Assembly (NCBI RefSeq): GCF_947179165.1
Contig: NC_077242.1
Span: 50,725,097 to 50,789,096 of the forward strand
Source: Solanum dulcamara
Lineage: Eukaryota; Streptophyta; Magnoliopsida; Solanales; Solanaceae
Reading direction: 5' to 3'
Length of the DNA stretch: 64,000 nt
A program made the translations under genes and the position numbers. The notes under the pieces are model-generated. The model saw only the letters and a list, made by a program, of their open reading frames with translations. It made no database searches and had not been told where the DNA came from. This document shows, piece after piece, positions 23,601-35,956 of the stretch (its first letter is position 1; each line of letters opens with the position of its first letter).

Positions 23601-23839
23601 CTCTCCTAGGTCCATAACGTGGACCTATTGCAGACCCTACTGTTTGGTGAATTTCTTCAAAAATCTATTTTTTGATATACGGATCCCAAAAATCCACCAA
23701 GAACATTTTTCCAGAGGTTTTGACCCCCTGATCGATATTCCGAACACAGATTTTTCAAAAAGATTAAGGATAACACATTTCTTGAGAGGCCTATTCCCAA
23801 GGCATAAGGTACTTGTAATCATTTTTGAGGGATGTTACA
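23601..23839 (-). repeat. Outer LTR remnant of element A
   Basis: About 235 bp matching 23045-23277, that is, only the start of an LTR in minus reading, ending gagggatgttaca. The junction with the pol fragment shares the short run 'actctc' (23600-23605) with both parents, which suggests a deletion by short-homology joining. Confidence 0.8.
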
Positions 23840-24890
23840 CATAGTGTCTCCAAATCTTCAAGGAAAACACAACCGCCGCTAGTTCCATATCATATGTTGG
23901 ATAGTTTCTTTCATACACCTTAAGTTGCCTAGCAGCATAGGCAATTACCTTACCATTATGCATCAATACAAAATCAATACCAACCCTTGAAGCATCACAA
24001 TATACCATGTAACTATCGGACCCTTCCGGCAAGGTCAAGATAAGAGCGGTAGTTAGATGATCCTTCATCTCTTAGAAACTCTTTTCACATGCTTCCGACC
24101 ATTTTAACTTCACCTTCTTATGAGTCAATTTGGTCAAAGATGACGAGATCGATGAAAACCCTTATAGAAATATCCTATAGTATCCGGCTAGGCCTAAGAA
24201 ACTCCTAATATCTAAAGTAGATAGTGGCCTAGGCCAATTTTTAACCGCTTTGATCTTCTTAGGATCAACCATAATCCCTTCTCCGAACACAATATGACCA
24301 AGGAAAGACACCTCCCTTAACCAAAACTCATATTTGTTGAACTTTGTAAATAATTGTTTGTCTTTTAGAGTTTACAACATAATCCTTAAGTGATTTTCAT
24401 GCTCCTCCTCATTCTAAGAGTAAACCAATATGTCATCGATGAACACAATCACATACATATCTAGGTATTTCTTGAAACAACCTATTCATTAAGTCTATGA
24501 AATCCATGGGAGCATTCGTCAAACAAAATGACATGACAAAAAACTCATAATGGTTATACCTTATCCGAAAAGCCATTTTGGGAATGTCACACTCCGTCAA
24601 GCTTAATTAGTGATAAACACAACAAAGATCTATTTTGGAGAAGTTACTTTCTCCTTGTAATTGATCAAACAAGTTATCTATTCTCGGAATTTGGTACTTA
24701 TTCTTGATGGTTACCATATTTAATTATGGGTAATCAATGCATATATATAGTGAACCATCCTTCTTACGAAAAAACAATACCGAAGAACTACAAGGAGAAA
24801 TATTTGACCTAATGAACCCTTTGTCTAATAAGCCCTTCAATTGATTCTTCAAATCCTTTAATTCAATCGGAGCCATCTAGTAAGGAGGAA
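23840..24890 (-). pseudogene. B reverse transcriptase and RNase H remnant
   Basis: Minus strand: RNase H start ([49 protein letters not shown]) at 23835-24068, cut at 23840 by A. RT end and palm follow, with FIDD at 24432-24443, then RT fingers up to about 24890 near the PPY motif. Several stops occur within the RT. The two halves of RNase H (here and at 15437) join at the YLYGVHVDV position. Confidence 0.8.
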
Positions 24891-25530
24891 TAGAACTAGG
24901 TTGAGTATCCAAAAGAAGGTCTATACCAAAATTAATCTCCCTTTAGGGAGGCACACTAGGTAATTCATTGAGAAACATATCTGAAAACCCATTTACAAAA
25001 GGGACCGACTCTAAGATAGGCACTTCGGAATTCTCATCCCTATCGCATACAAGATGATAAATACAACCCTTTGAAATCATCTTCCAAGATTTAAGGCATA
25101 AATTGAATTGAACTTTAAAGAAGGAGTTACTACCCTTCCATTCTAGGACTGGCTTATTTGGGAATTTGAACTTAACCACTCGGGTACTACAATCAATAGA
25201 AGCATAACACATATACAACCAATCCATCCAAAGGATGATATCAAAATCAATCAATCCAAGTTCAACTAAATCGCATAAGGTGACTTTATGGAAAATCATA
25301 ATCAGACAACTTCTATAGACTCTTTTAGCCACAATCGACTCACCTACGAGAGTATAAATGGAGAAAGGGTCTAACAATATCTTGAGACTAACATCCAATC
25401 TCATGGCCACAGAATAAGAAACAAAAGATAAATTAGCACGCGGATGTAGAAAAGTATAAACATCATACTTAAATACTCGTAACATACCGGTAACAATATC
25501 GGGCGTCTCTCCCACATCTTGCATACCTTG
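24890..25530 (-). pseudogene. B protease and linker remnant
   Basis: The open frame at 24943-25524 reads PDIVTGMLRV, then the protease start with HPR in place of the DSG/DPG active site (YTFLHPRANLSFVSYSVAMRLDV). It continues through FDIILWMDWLYMCYASIDC and the linker ending NELPSVPP. The loss of the aspartate makes it inactive. Confidence 0.75.
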
Positions 25531-26644
25531 GAGAGAATAGAACCTATTATTGTGTTCACCACCCTTTTGTTGTACTTGGCTACCTTGAGAAACTTGGACT
25601 TGAGGACGAGTATATTTACCCTTACATTACTTAGCATGATGACCCGGCTTACCACACCGGTAGCACACATTCAATCAGGCTAGACATTTACCCTTATGGT
25701 TCGAACCACACTTCTTGCATATGGGTGTAACTTAGCAAACGGGAGCACCTTCTTGAGTCTTAGGGTTGATCACCCTAACTTTGTCAAACCATAGAGTAGT
25801 AGAATTAGAAGACCCTTGGCTAGAGTACCTTTAATGAAAATGAGAACGTCCACCACTTCTGGACTTTGCATAAGAGAATTCATTATCATCGGTCCTTAGC
25901 CTCTTAGACTCCCTATTCTTCAACTTTAACTTATCACTTTCTACTTGCTCCACATAGGTCATAAGTCTACATATATCCATCTCTCGAATTAACATAGCCA
26001 TTTTGTACTCCATTGCAACCATATCCGGCACACCCGATACATATTTGCTAATACGAGCTCTTGAATCGGCCACCAACAATGGAGCATATTTTAACAATTG
26101 AGCAAACTTTAGGTCATACTCCCTCACACTCACACCACCTTGATTGAGGTTGATGAACTTTTGCACCTTGGCTTCCCTCAACTCTAGTGGGAAAAAAGTG
26201 ACTAAGAAATACCCCTATGAACTCATCCCAAGTCACGAGCACCTCCTCTCTAGTTCTCTCACTTTTCCATTGATCAAACCAAATTTGTGCAACACCTTTC
26301 AATTGGTACATATATAATTCCTCCCTTTAAACTGAGCAAATCTCCATGAACTCAACAATCTTATAGATACTATCAACAAACTCTTGGGGATCTACTCAAC
26401 CTTAAAACCCCAAAACTCTAAAGGATTCATCATCATGAAGTCACGAACTCTTATTGCAGTCATGCTAGCATTTGGATTCACGGGAGCAACCACCTAATGA
26501 TTCACTTAAGTCGTAACGTCTTGAAAAGTTCTTGAAAGGCCACTTAGAACTCAACATCTGAAACTTGATCATTCATAGGATAATTCGGAGCTTGTTTTTC
26601 CTCTTCAACAATGTCCTTTCTAATGGGGTATCTTTATGGAGCCA
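25441..26644 (-). pseudogene. B gag remnant with zinc knuckle
   Basis: The start at 26644 gives MAP followed by a stop, where related copies have arginine. The capsid part is clear at 25831-26181 (LREAKVQKFINLNQGGVSVREYDLKFAQLLKYAP, AMLIREMDI). A zinc knuckle CYRCGKPGHHAK then C, with a stop just before the last cysteine, lies near 25640-25680. A second Cys/His cluster (CKKCGSNHKGKC) is just upstream. Confidence 0.8.
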
Positions 26645-26850
26645 TATTCTAAAAATTGCAAGGAACAGGCATTAGAGGGCCAGTCTACCACACGACATAT
26701 ATTATGAAAGAAGTTAGACCTTTCCTACAATACTTCATAGCATCCAATCCATGGATGTGGTGTGCTTCAAACAAATGAATAAGACTTTACTTAACGCGGC
26801 ATATTAGACTCCCTAGGACTCTTCTAAACCTTTTACTCTAATACAAAGTT
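26645..26850 (-). other. B leader and degenerate primer-binding site
   Basis: Untranslated leader. Beside the LTR the minus strand reads TGTATTAGAGTAAAAG (about 26829-26846), a decayed initiator-Met complement. Confidence 0.5.
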
Positions 26851-28975
26851 TGTCGCGACCCCAACCATAAGCCATCTTAACATCCATTACATAAATAATG
26901 TAAAGAACAATATAAAGATAAGAAAAAGTAATCATAATTAGGGTGAGGGACTTAGGGAAACCCAACTAAATAAATTTCCAAATCAGACTACACCAATACA
27001 TCGTCTAAACATGCCTCTATTTTAACCTTCGATAAGTGCTTAGAACAAGCTCCTAGATCACCCTAGCAATACAAGAAATGTCTTATAAATAGAAACATGA
27101 AATAAATTCTTGTCCTCAGTACAATGAAGACTCACCAACTCTTTAGAGATATAAAGAAAACTCTAGCCATGAGCGGGGTAGTCATGAGTATCGTTTGTCC
27201 CTACATTATGAGACAATATAGCCAAAATATGCCTTAGTACATTTGAATATACTAAGTATGTGAGGTATCCATGAAAAGTAAGAGAGCATAGTCAATATGC
27301 CATAAGATACATGACCAATCATAATGAGAATGTGTATAGCTTAAAAGTAATTTTAAACCATAAGAAATTCTTTGTCAATGCATATCATAAACTTCATATT
27401 TAAACTCATAACTTGATATCTTAAATCTTAACTTGAACTTGTATAGGATAAGACCTTTAACCTACAACTAAGACCATGCAAGCTACATAATGGAATCTAA
27501 TGACTCTTGCATTAAGAGAGGTCGATTACTCCAGCACCGAAATAGGGGTGGCTATCTTGCTAGGGCATACTCCAAAGATAACTCAACTAAACTAGTCTAT
27601 GTAGATCCACTAGCTAGGCCATGAAATTAACCTATGTGGGCAATATAGTTTGAGACTTTAGGTTTCTACTAGTATTCCGTTGGCTAACTAACTATGTTAT
27701 CCGACCGAACCCCATCTAGAAGAATTCTCGATACTTAGTCAATATCCTAACAGAAACTTGTAAAACATACTCATAACTTAGTAGGGAAAGATAGTAACTG
27801 CATATCAATCCATTTATACAATATTTAGGAATAGCTCATCTAACTTGGTGATTTATAAGAATCTTTAACTTCGGTGAGAATTGTCCTTATCACTATTTTT
27901 AAACAAGTAATGATGTTAACCCTGATCATTATCTCAAATCATCTAATGATCTTAAGACTGATCATTAGCTCGACTTTAACTTCAAAATGTATAATCTCAA
28001 TTGTAACTCATTGAAAACTATCTTTGTAAATCATTTAACTCATAAAAATTATCTTTAACTTGTGATCATAGCTTGAAAATAACTCTTATGCATGGGTATC
28101 TATGATTCAACTTGAAATCATGCAATTCATATGAAAACATGCATACAAAGATCATTGATAACATCTAAAAATGAAATCAACGCAGCCCAATGCAATTCAT
28201 CAAAACTAGGGTTCATAATCAATTGTAAATTGAATGAAAATTTGAGAAATCTTTGTGACTTAATAGGTGAAAAGGGGGATCAATTCCCACATACCCTGCT
28301 TGAGTTTACTAGGAATTGAAGAAGAACCTTGAAGAAATTTGGAAACCCTAGCTTGGAGATTGGAGAGAAACCTTGAAAATCTTTGTGAGTTCTTGCCATG
28401 GAAAATTTTAAGATAATCGGACGGGATTTTGAAGAAAAGAGTATTTATAGACTTTGAACTTGGTCATAAAAGTGTCTAGGTTCATTGAAGTGAACATTGG
28501 AAAAGACACAATTGCCTTTCATTAATTATGGAAAATTGACTCTACGGACCCTATTACATGGGCCATCTTGGCAATGATGAGTCATCTAAATGACTCTTCC
28601 TACAGGTCTGAGAAAATTTCTGAAAATAGATTCTCTAAAGTATTGTGATGTGAGGTCTTTACGACTCATCCTTACTTCTACGAGCCTTCTTATCAAGTCA
28701 TCATCTTGTCCTTAGGGAAACTTTGAACAATACCTCTTAACTCTGGTTGAAGAGGGGTTTCTATGACCCATTTTCTCAAGGATGACTCATCCTGAAAGGT
28801 CTTAGAACCTCTTCTGAGGGAAACTTCAACTTTTGTTCGAATGGTCACTCTATGACCCAGCCTTACGAGCCGTGGAAAGCTCTATGAGCTATAGATGGAC
28901 ACGTTCACATTGATGGGTTCGAAATTTTTTTACTTTTCTCCTTGGTTCCATCTTTCTGATTCATGGGGTATTACA
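26851..28975 (-). repeat. LTR shared by elements B (5') and C (3')
   Basis: 2,125 bp, from tgtcgcgacccc to ggtattaca. On its left is the primer-binding site and gag of B; on its right a polypurine tract and pol end of C. It aligns with the truncated LTR at 8225-10090. A TATA-like CTATAAATAC reads on the minus strand at 28441-28450. One LTR serving two internal regions is the product expected from recombination between LTRs of tandem copies. Confidence 0.85.
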
Positions 28976-30957
28976 ATATATCCCCCCTTGGGAACATTCA
29001 TCCTCAAATAAGATTAACTTATCATAGGAAGGACATGGAAATAGGACTAGCAACCTAAGATAAACATGGTTATATCTTAAAATGCATAAAACATGAAAAC
29101 TTCAACTTAACATAGAATCATAACTTTTAAAGTCAACTTTTTCATGAACATTCATGCATATGAATGAGATAGGAGGAACTGAATATGCACGAGTTCAACT
29201 AGCTTAAATGAGAGCACTTACTACTTTAGGCTTGAGTAGAGGAAGAAGAGGTACGGGTATCGATTCATCATATCCACCTCCGCCTCCTAAGTAGCTTTTT
29301 CTATTTGTTGATTCCTCTATAACACTTTGACGGACACAACCTCTTTGTTCCTTAACTTCTTGACTTGCCGGTCTAAAATTTCCATCAGAACTTCTTCATA
29401 AGTAAAATCCTCCTCAACACTTAAATCTTTGAATTCTTTAAATCTTTCATTGGCACAATGGAGTTTGGATCACCCATAAATAACCTCAACATCGACACAT
29501 GAAATACCGAGTGAACCATAGCCAACTCAAATGGCAAATCTAACTCATAAGCCACCTTGCCAACACATCTCAATATCGTGTAAGGTCCTACATATAGGAC
29601 TAAACTTCCCTTTCTTACCGAAATGCCTTACACCCTTCATGGGTGAAACTTTCAAATAAACCCAATCATCCACCTCAAATTCAAGCTCTATTTTTCTATC
29701 ATCAAAATAGGAGTTTTGATGACATTGTTCCGTATTTAATATTTCCCTTATGAGTTATAACTTTTCTATAGCATTGATAACTCAATCTGGACCAATCAAG
29801 GCCATCTCACCAACTTTAGACCATCCCACCGGGGATTTACATCTCCTTCCTTCTAATGCTTTGAAAGGAGCTATTTGGATGCTAGAGTGATAACTATTAT
29901 TATAGACAAACTCAATCAATGGAAAATGTTCATACCCAACTTCCGTTAAAATCAATAACATATGCCCTTTACATATCCTCTAAAGTTTGGAACCATTGAT
30001 TTAAGGATGAAAATCAGTACTTAGCTTGACCTTTGTACCGAGACCTTTTTTTAAATGACTTCCAAAATTACAAAGTGAACTATGTACCTCAATCCGATAT
30101 GATGGAAAAAGGCACACCATGAAGTCTTACCAACTCTCGAACATACAACTTAGCATAATTTTCTACACCATAAAAAGTCTTGACTAGTAGAAAATGAGCT
30201 GACTTGGTCATCCGATCTATAACAACCCAAATAGAATCATGTTGCTTCTTATTGCGAGGAAAACCTATTAAAAATCCATATTCACACCTTCCTACTTCCA
30301 AGTATAAGTCTGAATGTCTTGGGTTAGACCTCCCAGTCTTTGATGCTTAACTTTAACTTATTGGCAATTTGGACACATAGGTACAAACTCCGCTTTCCTT
30401 CTTCATGTCATTCCACCAATACACTTCTCTCAATTCATGATGCATCTTGGTAGAACCTGGCTAAATCGAGTATTGGTAAAATATAGGCTTCATTCAATAT
30501 CAACTCTCTTAACCCATCAATATTAGGTACACACAAATGAACTTGGTAACATAGTACACTATTTCCCACGTGAAAGAAAGCTTCAATGGCTTTTTTGACA
30601 ACCGACTTCTTTAACTCAACCAACATTGGATCTTGGTCTTGCTTAGCCTTAATATCTACTACAATAGATGATTTCGAATGATTATGAACAAGAACACCTC
30701 CATCATTAGAGTCAATGAAATGCACACCTAAGCGTGCGAATCTATGAACATCTTTAACCAATTCTTTCTCATCTTCTTCAACATGTGACACACTACTCAT
30801 GAACAATCTACTTAGTGAATCGGCAACCACATTAGCTTTACCCAGATAATACAATACACTCATATCATAATCCTTCAATAACTCAAGCCATCTCCTTTGC
30901 CGAATGTTCAAATCTTTTTATTTAAACATAAATTATAAACTCTTATGGTCTATTCAT
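28976..30957 (-). pseudogene. Element C: chromovirus integrase and RNase H end, 5' truncated
   Basis: The polypurine tract (28976-28993) touches the LTR. After about 230 bp without a gene, the minus strand reads a chromodomain (29230-29420), the integrase C-terminal barrel, the core (AYNNSYHSSIQ region near 29890; ELVRLHGVPFSIISD at 30089-30160; WVVIDRMTKSAHF near 30220), the zinc-binding part, and the RNase H-integrase linker (MSSVSHVEEDEKELVKDVHRFA) with RQRRWLELLKDYDMSVLYY at 30435-30911. Where the first catalytic aspartate is expected (NMDFI) it reads EYGFL, so that residue is lost. The rest of RNase H, RT and gag are missing; the border is near 30957. Confidence 0.75.
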
Positions 30958-32215
30958 TGAAAATAGTCTATTCATGTATTATTTCAATTGAATTACATGT
31001 TTTCAAGGTATTTTATAATGACCCATGCATTGTGTTATCAAATTCAAGTATGAATTATGGATTTAGAATCATGAAGTTTTTTTATTCTCAAGTATGATTT
31101 ATGAAAGTTATGTATTATGATTCAAATATGATTTCAAGTATGAAATCATGAATTGTGAAAGGTTCTCTCATAATATGTAAGTTATGATGATATGGATTCT
31201 TAGAAAGGTAAGCGATAAGTTTAAGTTATGATCAAGGTTTTCAAGGATCTATTCTGATGTTATATTTTCATAATATTGGATTAGTTGATTTACCTTTCTT
31301 AATGACTATATTTTATGTATTCCATTAGGATTAACTTAGCACCGAGTAGTTTATTCTAGAGATCCATGAGGGAACCCCAAGTAGCAACCACTAGTTCCTA
31401 AACTACGTGTAATCGTAGGTTTGCCTTTATGGCTTACCTAGTGGATCCACAGATAGCTCATGTTTATGTTATGTTTGTGATATGGAGTCTACCTTGGCAA
31501 GTAGTCTCTTTCTTCTTGCTATAGGAGTTACATCGAATTACATGTTATAGCTCACATGGTCTTACATGTCGGTTAGGTTAATATCTCGTATATGTATATG
31601 CTATGTTTACAATCATACGATGTTACCTATTGATTCATTGACCGCATGATTATGAAATTCAAATGCTTTCAAGTTTTACTCATGTTTTAAGGTATTGGTC
31701 ATACATCATATATTTGTATTGACTATATCCGATCATTATTGGTCATGCATTCTTCTAACATACTTAGTGCATTTAAAGTACTAATGCATACCTTTTTTCC
31801 TACATTGTGTTATTATTTAGGGTCACACGATCATCACGCACACTCTACTCATGGTAGAGTTTTGAGATACTATTCCTTTTTGTGATGAGTCATGGTGAGT
31901 TGAGGATGAGACATTTACTATTTCTATTTTGTTTTTATTTTAGGTGAGCTAGGAGTTTGTCTTATGCCCCCATCTAGACTAGTAGAGGCATGTTAGATAT
32001 TATGGAGTCTATGTCATCTTTTTTCTATTGAAGCTTGAGTTGATTCCTCTTTTATCGAGACATCTATGTTTAGACTTTTATTCCGCTTTATGATATTTCT
32101 TGTTATAGCACAATTACCCTATGTATGCTTATGAATTATATGCTACGATACTTGGTTGGAGTCCTTCAAATATCTAATCATCGTGTCGTGCCTAGTCCTA
32201 GCTTAGATCATGACA
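30957..32215 (+). repeat. Plus-strand Tekay-like LTR fragment, 5' truncated
   Basis: From 'aatagtctattcatg' on, it aligns with the LTR of K (45125-46386), through 'taacttagcaccgag', 'tgtcggtta', 'catacttagtgcatt' and 'gttggagtcctt', and ends gatcatgaca at 32215, the expected LTR end. No primer-binding site follows, so it is a broken piece. No gene is visible. Confidence 0.7.
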
Positions 32216-34010
32216 GAAGACAAGTTATCAATAAATGATTGTAACAGTGATACACTGATCTAGTCGGTGAGCTGAGAATTTATTGCCAAAATATTCAGAG
32301 AAAATTTCTCCCAGAACTTATGAACTTTGGCACGGATAAGGAGAGAATTATGACACGTTGATCAGGACAGCGAGTATGATCTACCTCTCTAAATATGGCC
32401 CCATTATTTATGTTATTAGGGTTATTTCAATCATTTAATAATTAACTATGTTATTTTGGACCTATTGCTAAAGACCAAAAACTACTCAAACCCTAAAAAT
32501 TCCACTCATTCTCTCTCAATCTATTATAATTTACAATCTTCTCTATATAATCTTATCTCAAGCTAAAAGAAGAAAAGGTTGGGTTTCAAGATCAAGTTCA
32601 AGTCTCTATTAATTAGAGCTTGATTTAGGCTTTGATTTCTATAGTATGTGGGAATTCACCAATGAATTTCCTTTCATCCATTGGGTCCCAAAAGATCTTA
32701 ACTCTTTCAACTTCAATTTCACCCAATTCCATTAGGGTTTAGGTTCAATCTTCATGGGTCATTTTTATTATAATTCAATCAATGTTATTCTTGAATATTA
32801 TGGATGAATTTACTAAAATACATTATTTTCAATTGATTTCACATGTACCAATGCATTATGCTATAATTTTCAATTTTTGATCTATGAGTTATCACTATGA
32901 TTTCAATGATGCATTTATGCAGGATAATGAAAATGATGGTTTACATTTTCAATAATGTTTTCAAGTAAGTATCAATGAATTGTAAAAGGTTTTCTCACAA
33001 TATGAAGAAATCATGATTTGTATGCCTATAAAGGTAAGTGTCTATATGAATTATGCTATGATCATGATTTTCAAAAACTTATTCTTATGTTATTTCATGA
33101 TGTGGATTGGTAGTTGATTATTGTCTTTCCTAATGTTATGAATGATAAAAGATTTACTTATTCCATTGGGATTAACTTAGAATCGAGAGGACTTTGTGAT
33201 TAGAGACTTCGTAAGCAGTCTCTAGTAGAAATCTCAAGTCCCAAACTATGTGCCCCCATAGGTTTGCCTTAATAGACCTAGCTAGTGGATCCACATACAA
33301 AAATGATGATTATGATACGGAGCCAACTTTGGCAAGTAATATCTCTCTTCTATGTGTGTGAGTTACGTCAGATTCCATGTTATATTTCACATGGTCTTAA
33401 ATGTCAGCTATGGTTAATATCCTACAAAAATGAACTATGTTTCTTACAATCTCTCTTATGTCTTTTAAATGATGCATTGACCTCATTTGATATCTTATGA
33501 TATCCTTTTATGTTTTAAAGGATTCTTGGTCTTGTATCTCATTATTTATACCCATTATTATATCATGTTTACCATATGCATGTTTTTCACATACTTAGTG
33601 CATTCCATGTACTAACACATACCTTTGCCTATATTTTCATAATATAGGTCACGACTCTCCTGTTCATCTATATGGCTAGTTGAATATCTCCTCAGAGTTA
33701 GCTTTGGGTGAGTCCTGATTATTCGAGAGTGAATTTGTCATGTTATTTCTTTACTATTCAAATTATGTTCTTTTATTTTTGTGAGCTAGGGCTTGTCCTA
33801 TGCCAGTCTAAAGTTAGTAAAGGTATGTCTAGACTATAGAAGTATGTTTCCTATATGTTGAAAAAATGGTTGAATTCTCTTTATTTCAAGATTTGTTTGT
33901 CGATAATTGTTTCCACTGTATAACTAATCTTGACTTTCATATTGTCCATTGTAATGCTATGTATGCTAAGGTCTTTGTTGGAGTCCCTCGTGATTATCAT
34001 GGCCGTGATA
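32216..34010 (+). repeat. Second plus-strand LTR fragment
   Basis: It shares with the LTRs of K and L the series 'attaacttag..ccgag', 'cctagctagtggatccaca', 'agtgcattccatgtactaa', 'gtgagctagg' and 'gttggagtccctcg'. It begins 'gaagacaagttatc' (not a normal LTR start) and ends before the terminal tgaca, near 34010. Both ends are lost. No gene is visible; short open frames inside are not protein-like. Confidence 0.65.
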
Positions 34011-34799
34011 GTTAAAGTATTAGGCATTATTATTGAGAATGAGTTTTAATGGAAATTGAGTTGTTCCAAATGCATTATTTGTATTTTAGCAAAAATATGT
34101 ATGTTTTAAATAAATCACAAAGAGTATGAGAAATCAGTTCAGTCAATTAAAGTAAAGTCCATTGTGATTTCAGAGGAGTATTTTTGAGTATTTACTCAAA
34201 TAGATATTATATGCGTATTATTGCATATTTTGAAAGTTGTATTGAGCACAAACTTAGGTAAGAGTTTAGATAAATAAAACCCCATAAGCGATATAGCAGT
34301 GTAGGATAGGATCGTACCGTTGGTTTGGGCGACTCTTCACTTAGTCCTTAATAAGGACTTTTTATATGGATCCATGAGTTGAGTTTGCATCCCTTATCTT
34401 GGAAAGGTATTGGACAACTTTTGCAACGTGCGTAGTATGTTGTATCATTACAATACTCATGGTGATGGTTTGCGGCTAGATAAACTCTCCAAGAAAAGAA
34501 AAGCTATTACTTTAAAGAGTTGCATTCATTTATTGTCTTATTTTAATTGTAAAGTTTGATTTTTCATTACACATGCATACCTTACTTTAGTTGAGTTAAC
34601 TTTTTCCGGTGTTCTTTTTCAGCATGAGTACTTCAGTTCATTTATTTGTTTGATTCAGCTATATTACATACCGTATATCCCATGTACTAATGCCATTTTA
34701 CATTGAATTATTAAATAATGCAAATTCATGTATTCTTGATAGAAGAACTTCAGTACGGTGTGGGTGTTCTGAATTTGGTTAAGTATGGGTGTGTTGTAT
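34011..34799. other. Unassigned AT-rich LTR-like segment
   Basis: About 790 bp without coding motifs. The phrases 'cattacacatgcatacctta' and 'cccatgtactaatgcc' resemble the part of plant gypsy LTRs near the transcription start, but no border, primer site or polypurine tract is visible. I cannot name its family. D inserted at its right end. Confidence 0.4.
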
Positions 34800-34804
34800 G
34801 GTTC
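34800..34804. other. Left target site duplication of D
   Basis: The five bases ggttc directly before the LTR recur at 44564-44568 directly after the other LTR. Confidence 0.8.
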
Positions 34805-35580
34805 TTTCATGACCCAACCTCGTAGGTCGCGATTGAGGTCAAACCTGGACTGCCCCCTATACATATCTATCAGCTACACCTAAGTTGAACCATATGTGAT
34901 GTGACATTATACCCAAAAGCCTCAATAGTTGAAAACTTTTTTATGTACAGGTAGCCTCTTTCATTCACATCATATCATGAAAGGGCACGTAAGCCAGCGA
35001 GGCTGCCATAACATAAAAACATTTACAACCTACCGTATAGGCACGGTCGAGACAAACTTATAAACAAACCACATATACATATGTCTACAAACATCTAAGA
35101 ATAGTAACAACAACATATGGTAGGACAGGGCCCCCGTCGTACCCCTAGACAATTAAATACATACATATTACATGACTAGTATCATAAGTTAGGCTCCGGA
35201 ATAGTGGAGCGCTCCTAGTATCACTGAGTAGAAACCCTAAGCTGGCGGATCTCCAAACTGAACATCTGTACCTGCGGACATAAAACGCAGCCCCCCAAAG
35301 AACAAGGGGTCAGTACGATATATGTACTGAGTATATAAAGCATAACAATACATAACTGAGATGACAACTGAAGTAGGGATGCAGAAAATAAATATAACAA
35401 TTAACGAATTTCTCTACCTGTATCTTATGACATGAGGGCATGTATACCTTCCTTACATACCATACCTGGCCCGCTATGGGACTTGGTGCTACAAGTGTGT
35501 TACTATATTTCCACATTCATGCCTACAGACTGTATTCGGCCCTTTAGTGAGGGACTCAATGAAGATGTCATTTCATTATT

Positions 35581-35956
35581 TATCATGCCCGGTCCTTCAT
35601 GGGACGTGGTGAATGATCATTGCATCATATATCATGCCCGTCCCTTCATGGAATGCGGTGAATTTATCATGCCCGACCCTTCATAGGACGCGGTGAATTT
35701 ATCATGCCCGGCCCTTCATAGGACGCGGTGAATTTATCATGCCCGGTCCTTCATAGGACGCGGTAAATTTATCATGCCTGGCCTTTCATAGGAAGCGGTA
35801 AATAATCATTTCATCATATATCATGCCCGGACCTTCATGGGATGCAGTGAATTTATCATGTCCGACCCTTCATGAGACGCGGTGAATTTATCATGCTCGG
35901 CCCTTCATAGGAAGCGGTGAGTTTATCCTGCCCGGCCCTTCATGGGACGTGGTGAG
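35581..35956. repeat. 35 bp tandem array in D 3' LTR
   Basis: About ten units with the core 'atgcccggcccttcat' and 'ggacgcggtgaa'. The unit period is 35 bp where regular (for example 35663 to 35698). Two units are followed by a longer spacer ('tcattgcatcatata', 'tcatttcatcatata'). A diverged extra unit lies just upstream near 35466. The 5' LTR has the same number and order of units. Confidence 0.8.

Larger units (their letters stand above)
15438..23839 (-). mobile_element. Element A: nested chromovirus with three LTR segments
   Basis: On the minus strand the order is: LTR start remnant (23839-23601), pol 3' end (23600-23278), full LTR (23277-21245), primer-binding site, gag, protease, RT, integrase, polypurine tract, full LTR (17423-15438). 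The outer flanks are gatag (15433-15437) and catag (23840-23844), a 5 bp duplication with one change, and the flanking RNase H codons of B join perfectly without A. So the inserted unit is the whole 8.4 kb, including the extra partial copy. This fits a tandem LTR-internal-LTR-internal-LTR array that later lost most of its first internal region. Confidence 0.85.
8225..28975 (-). mobile_element. Element B: Tekay-like chromovirus, split by nested insertions F1 and A
   Basis: Joining 8225-11000, 14359-15437 and 23840-28975 in mind gives a normal order on the minus strand: LTR, primer-binding site, gag, protease, RT, RNase H, integrase, chromodomain, polypurine tract, LTR. The interruption points are exact, because the codons on each side of F1 and of A are contiguous in related copies, and each insertion has a 5 bp duplication. 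The 3' LTR is truncated at its outer end. The coding part has many stops, including one at the fourth gag codon. B is therefore older than F1 and A. Confidence 0.85.

Noticed and set aside
23637..23844. Overlapping open frames on both strands near the A outer border
   Set aside because: They fall in an LTR remnant and cross an insertion border; no protein features.
28131..28319. 62-codon plus-strand open frame
   Set aside because: It lies inside an LTR with no conserved counterpart in the other LTR copy.
35432..35686. Open frame with repeated peptide (IMPGPSWD-like), also at 41604 and 60444
   Set aside because: The repetition comes from the 35 bp DNA array in the LTR, not from a repeat protein.
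35581..35956. Possible CRISPR-like array
   Set aside because: Units are adjacent with near-identical content and no unique spacers, they sit inside a plant LTR, and no cas-like gene exists.
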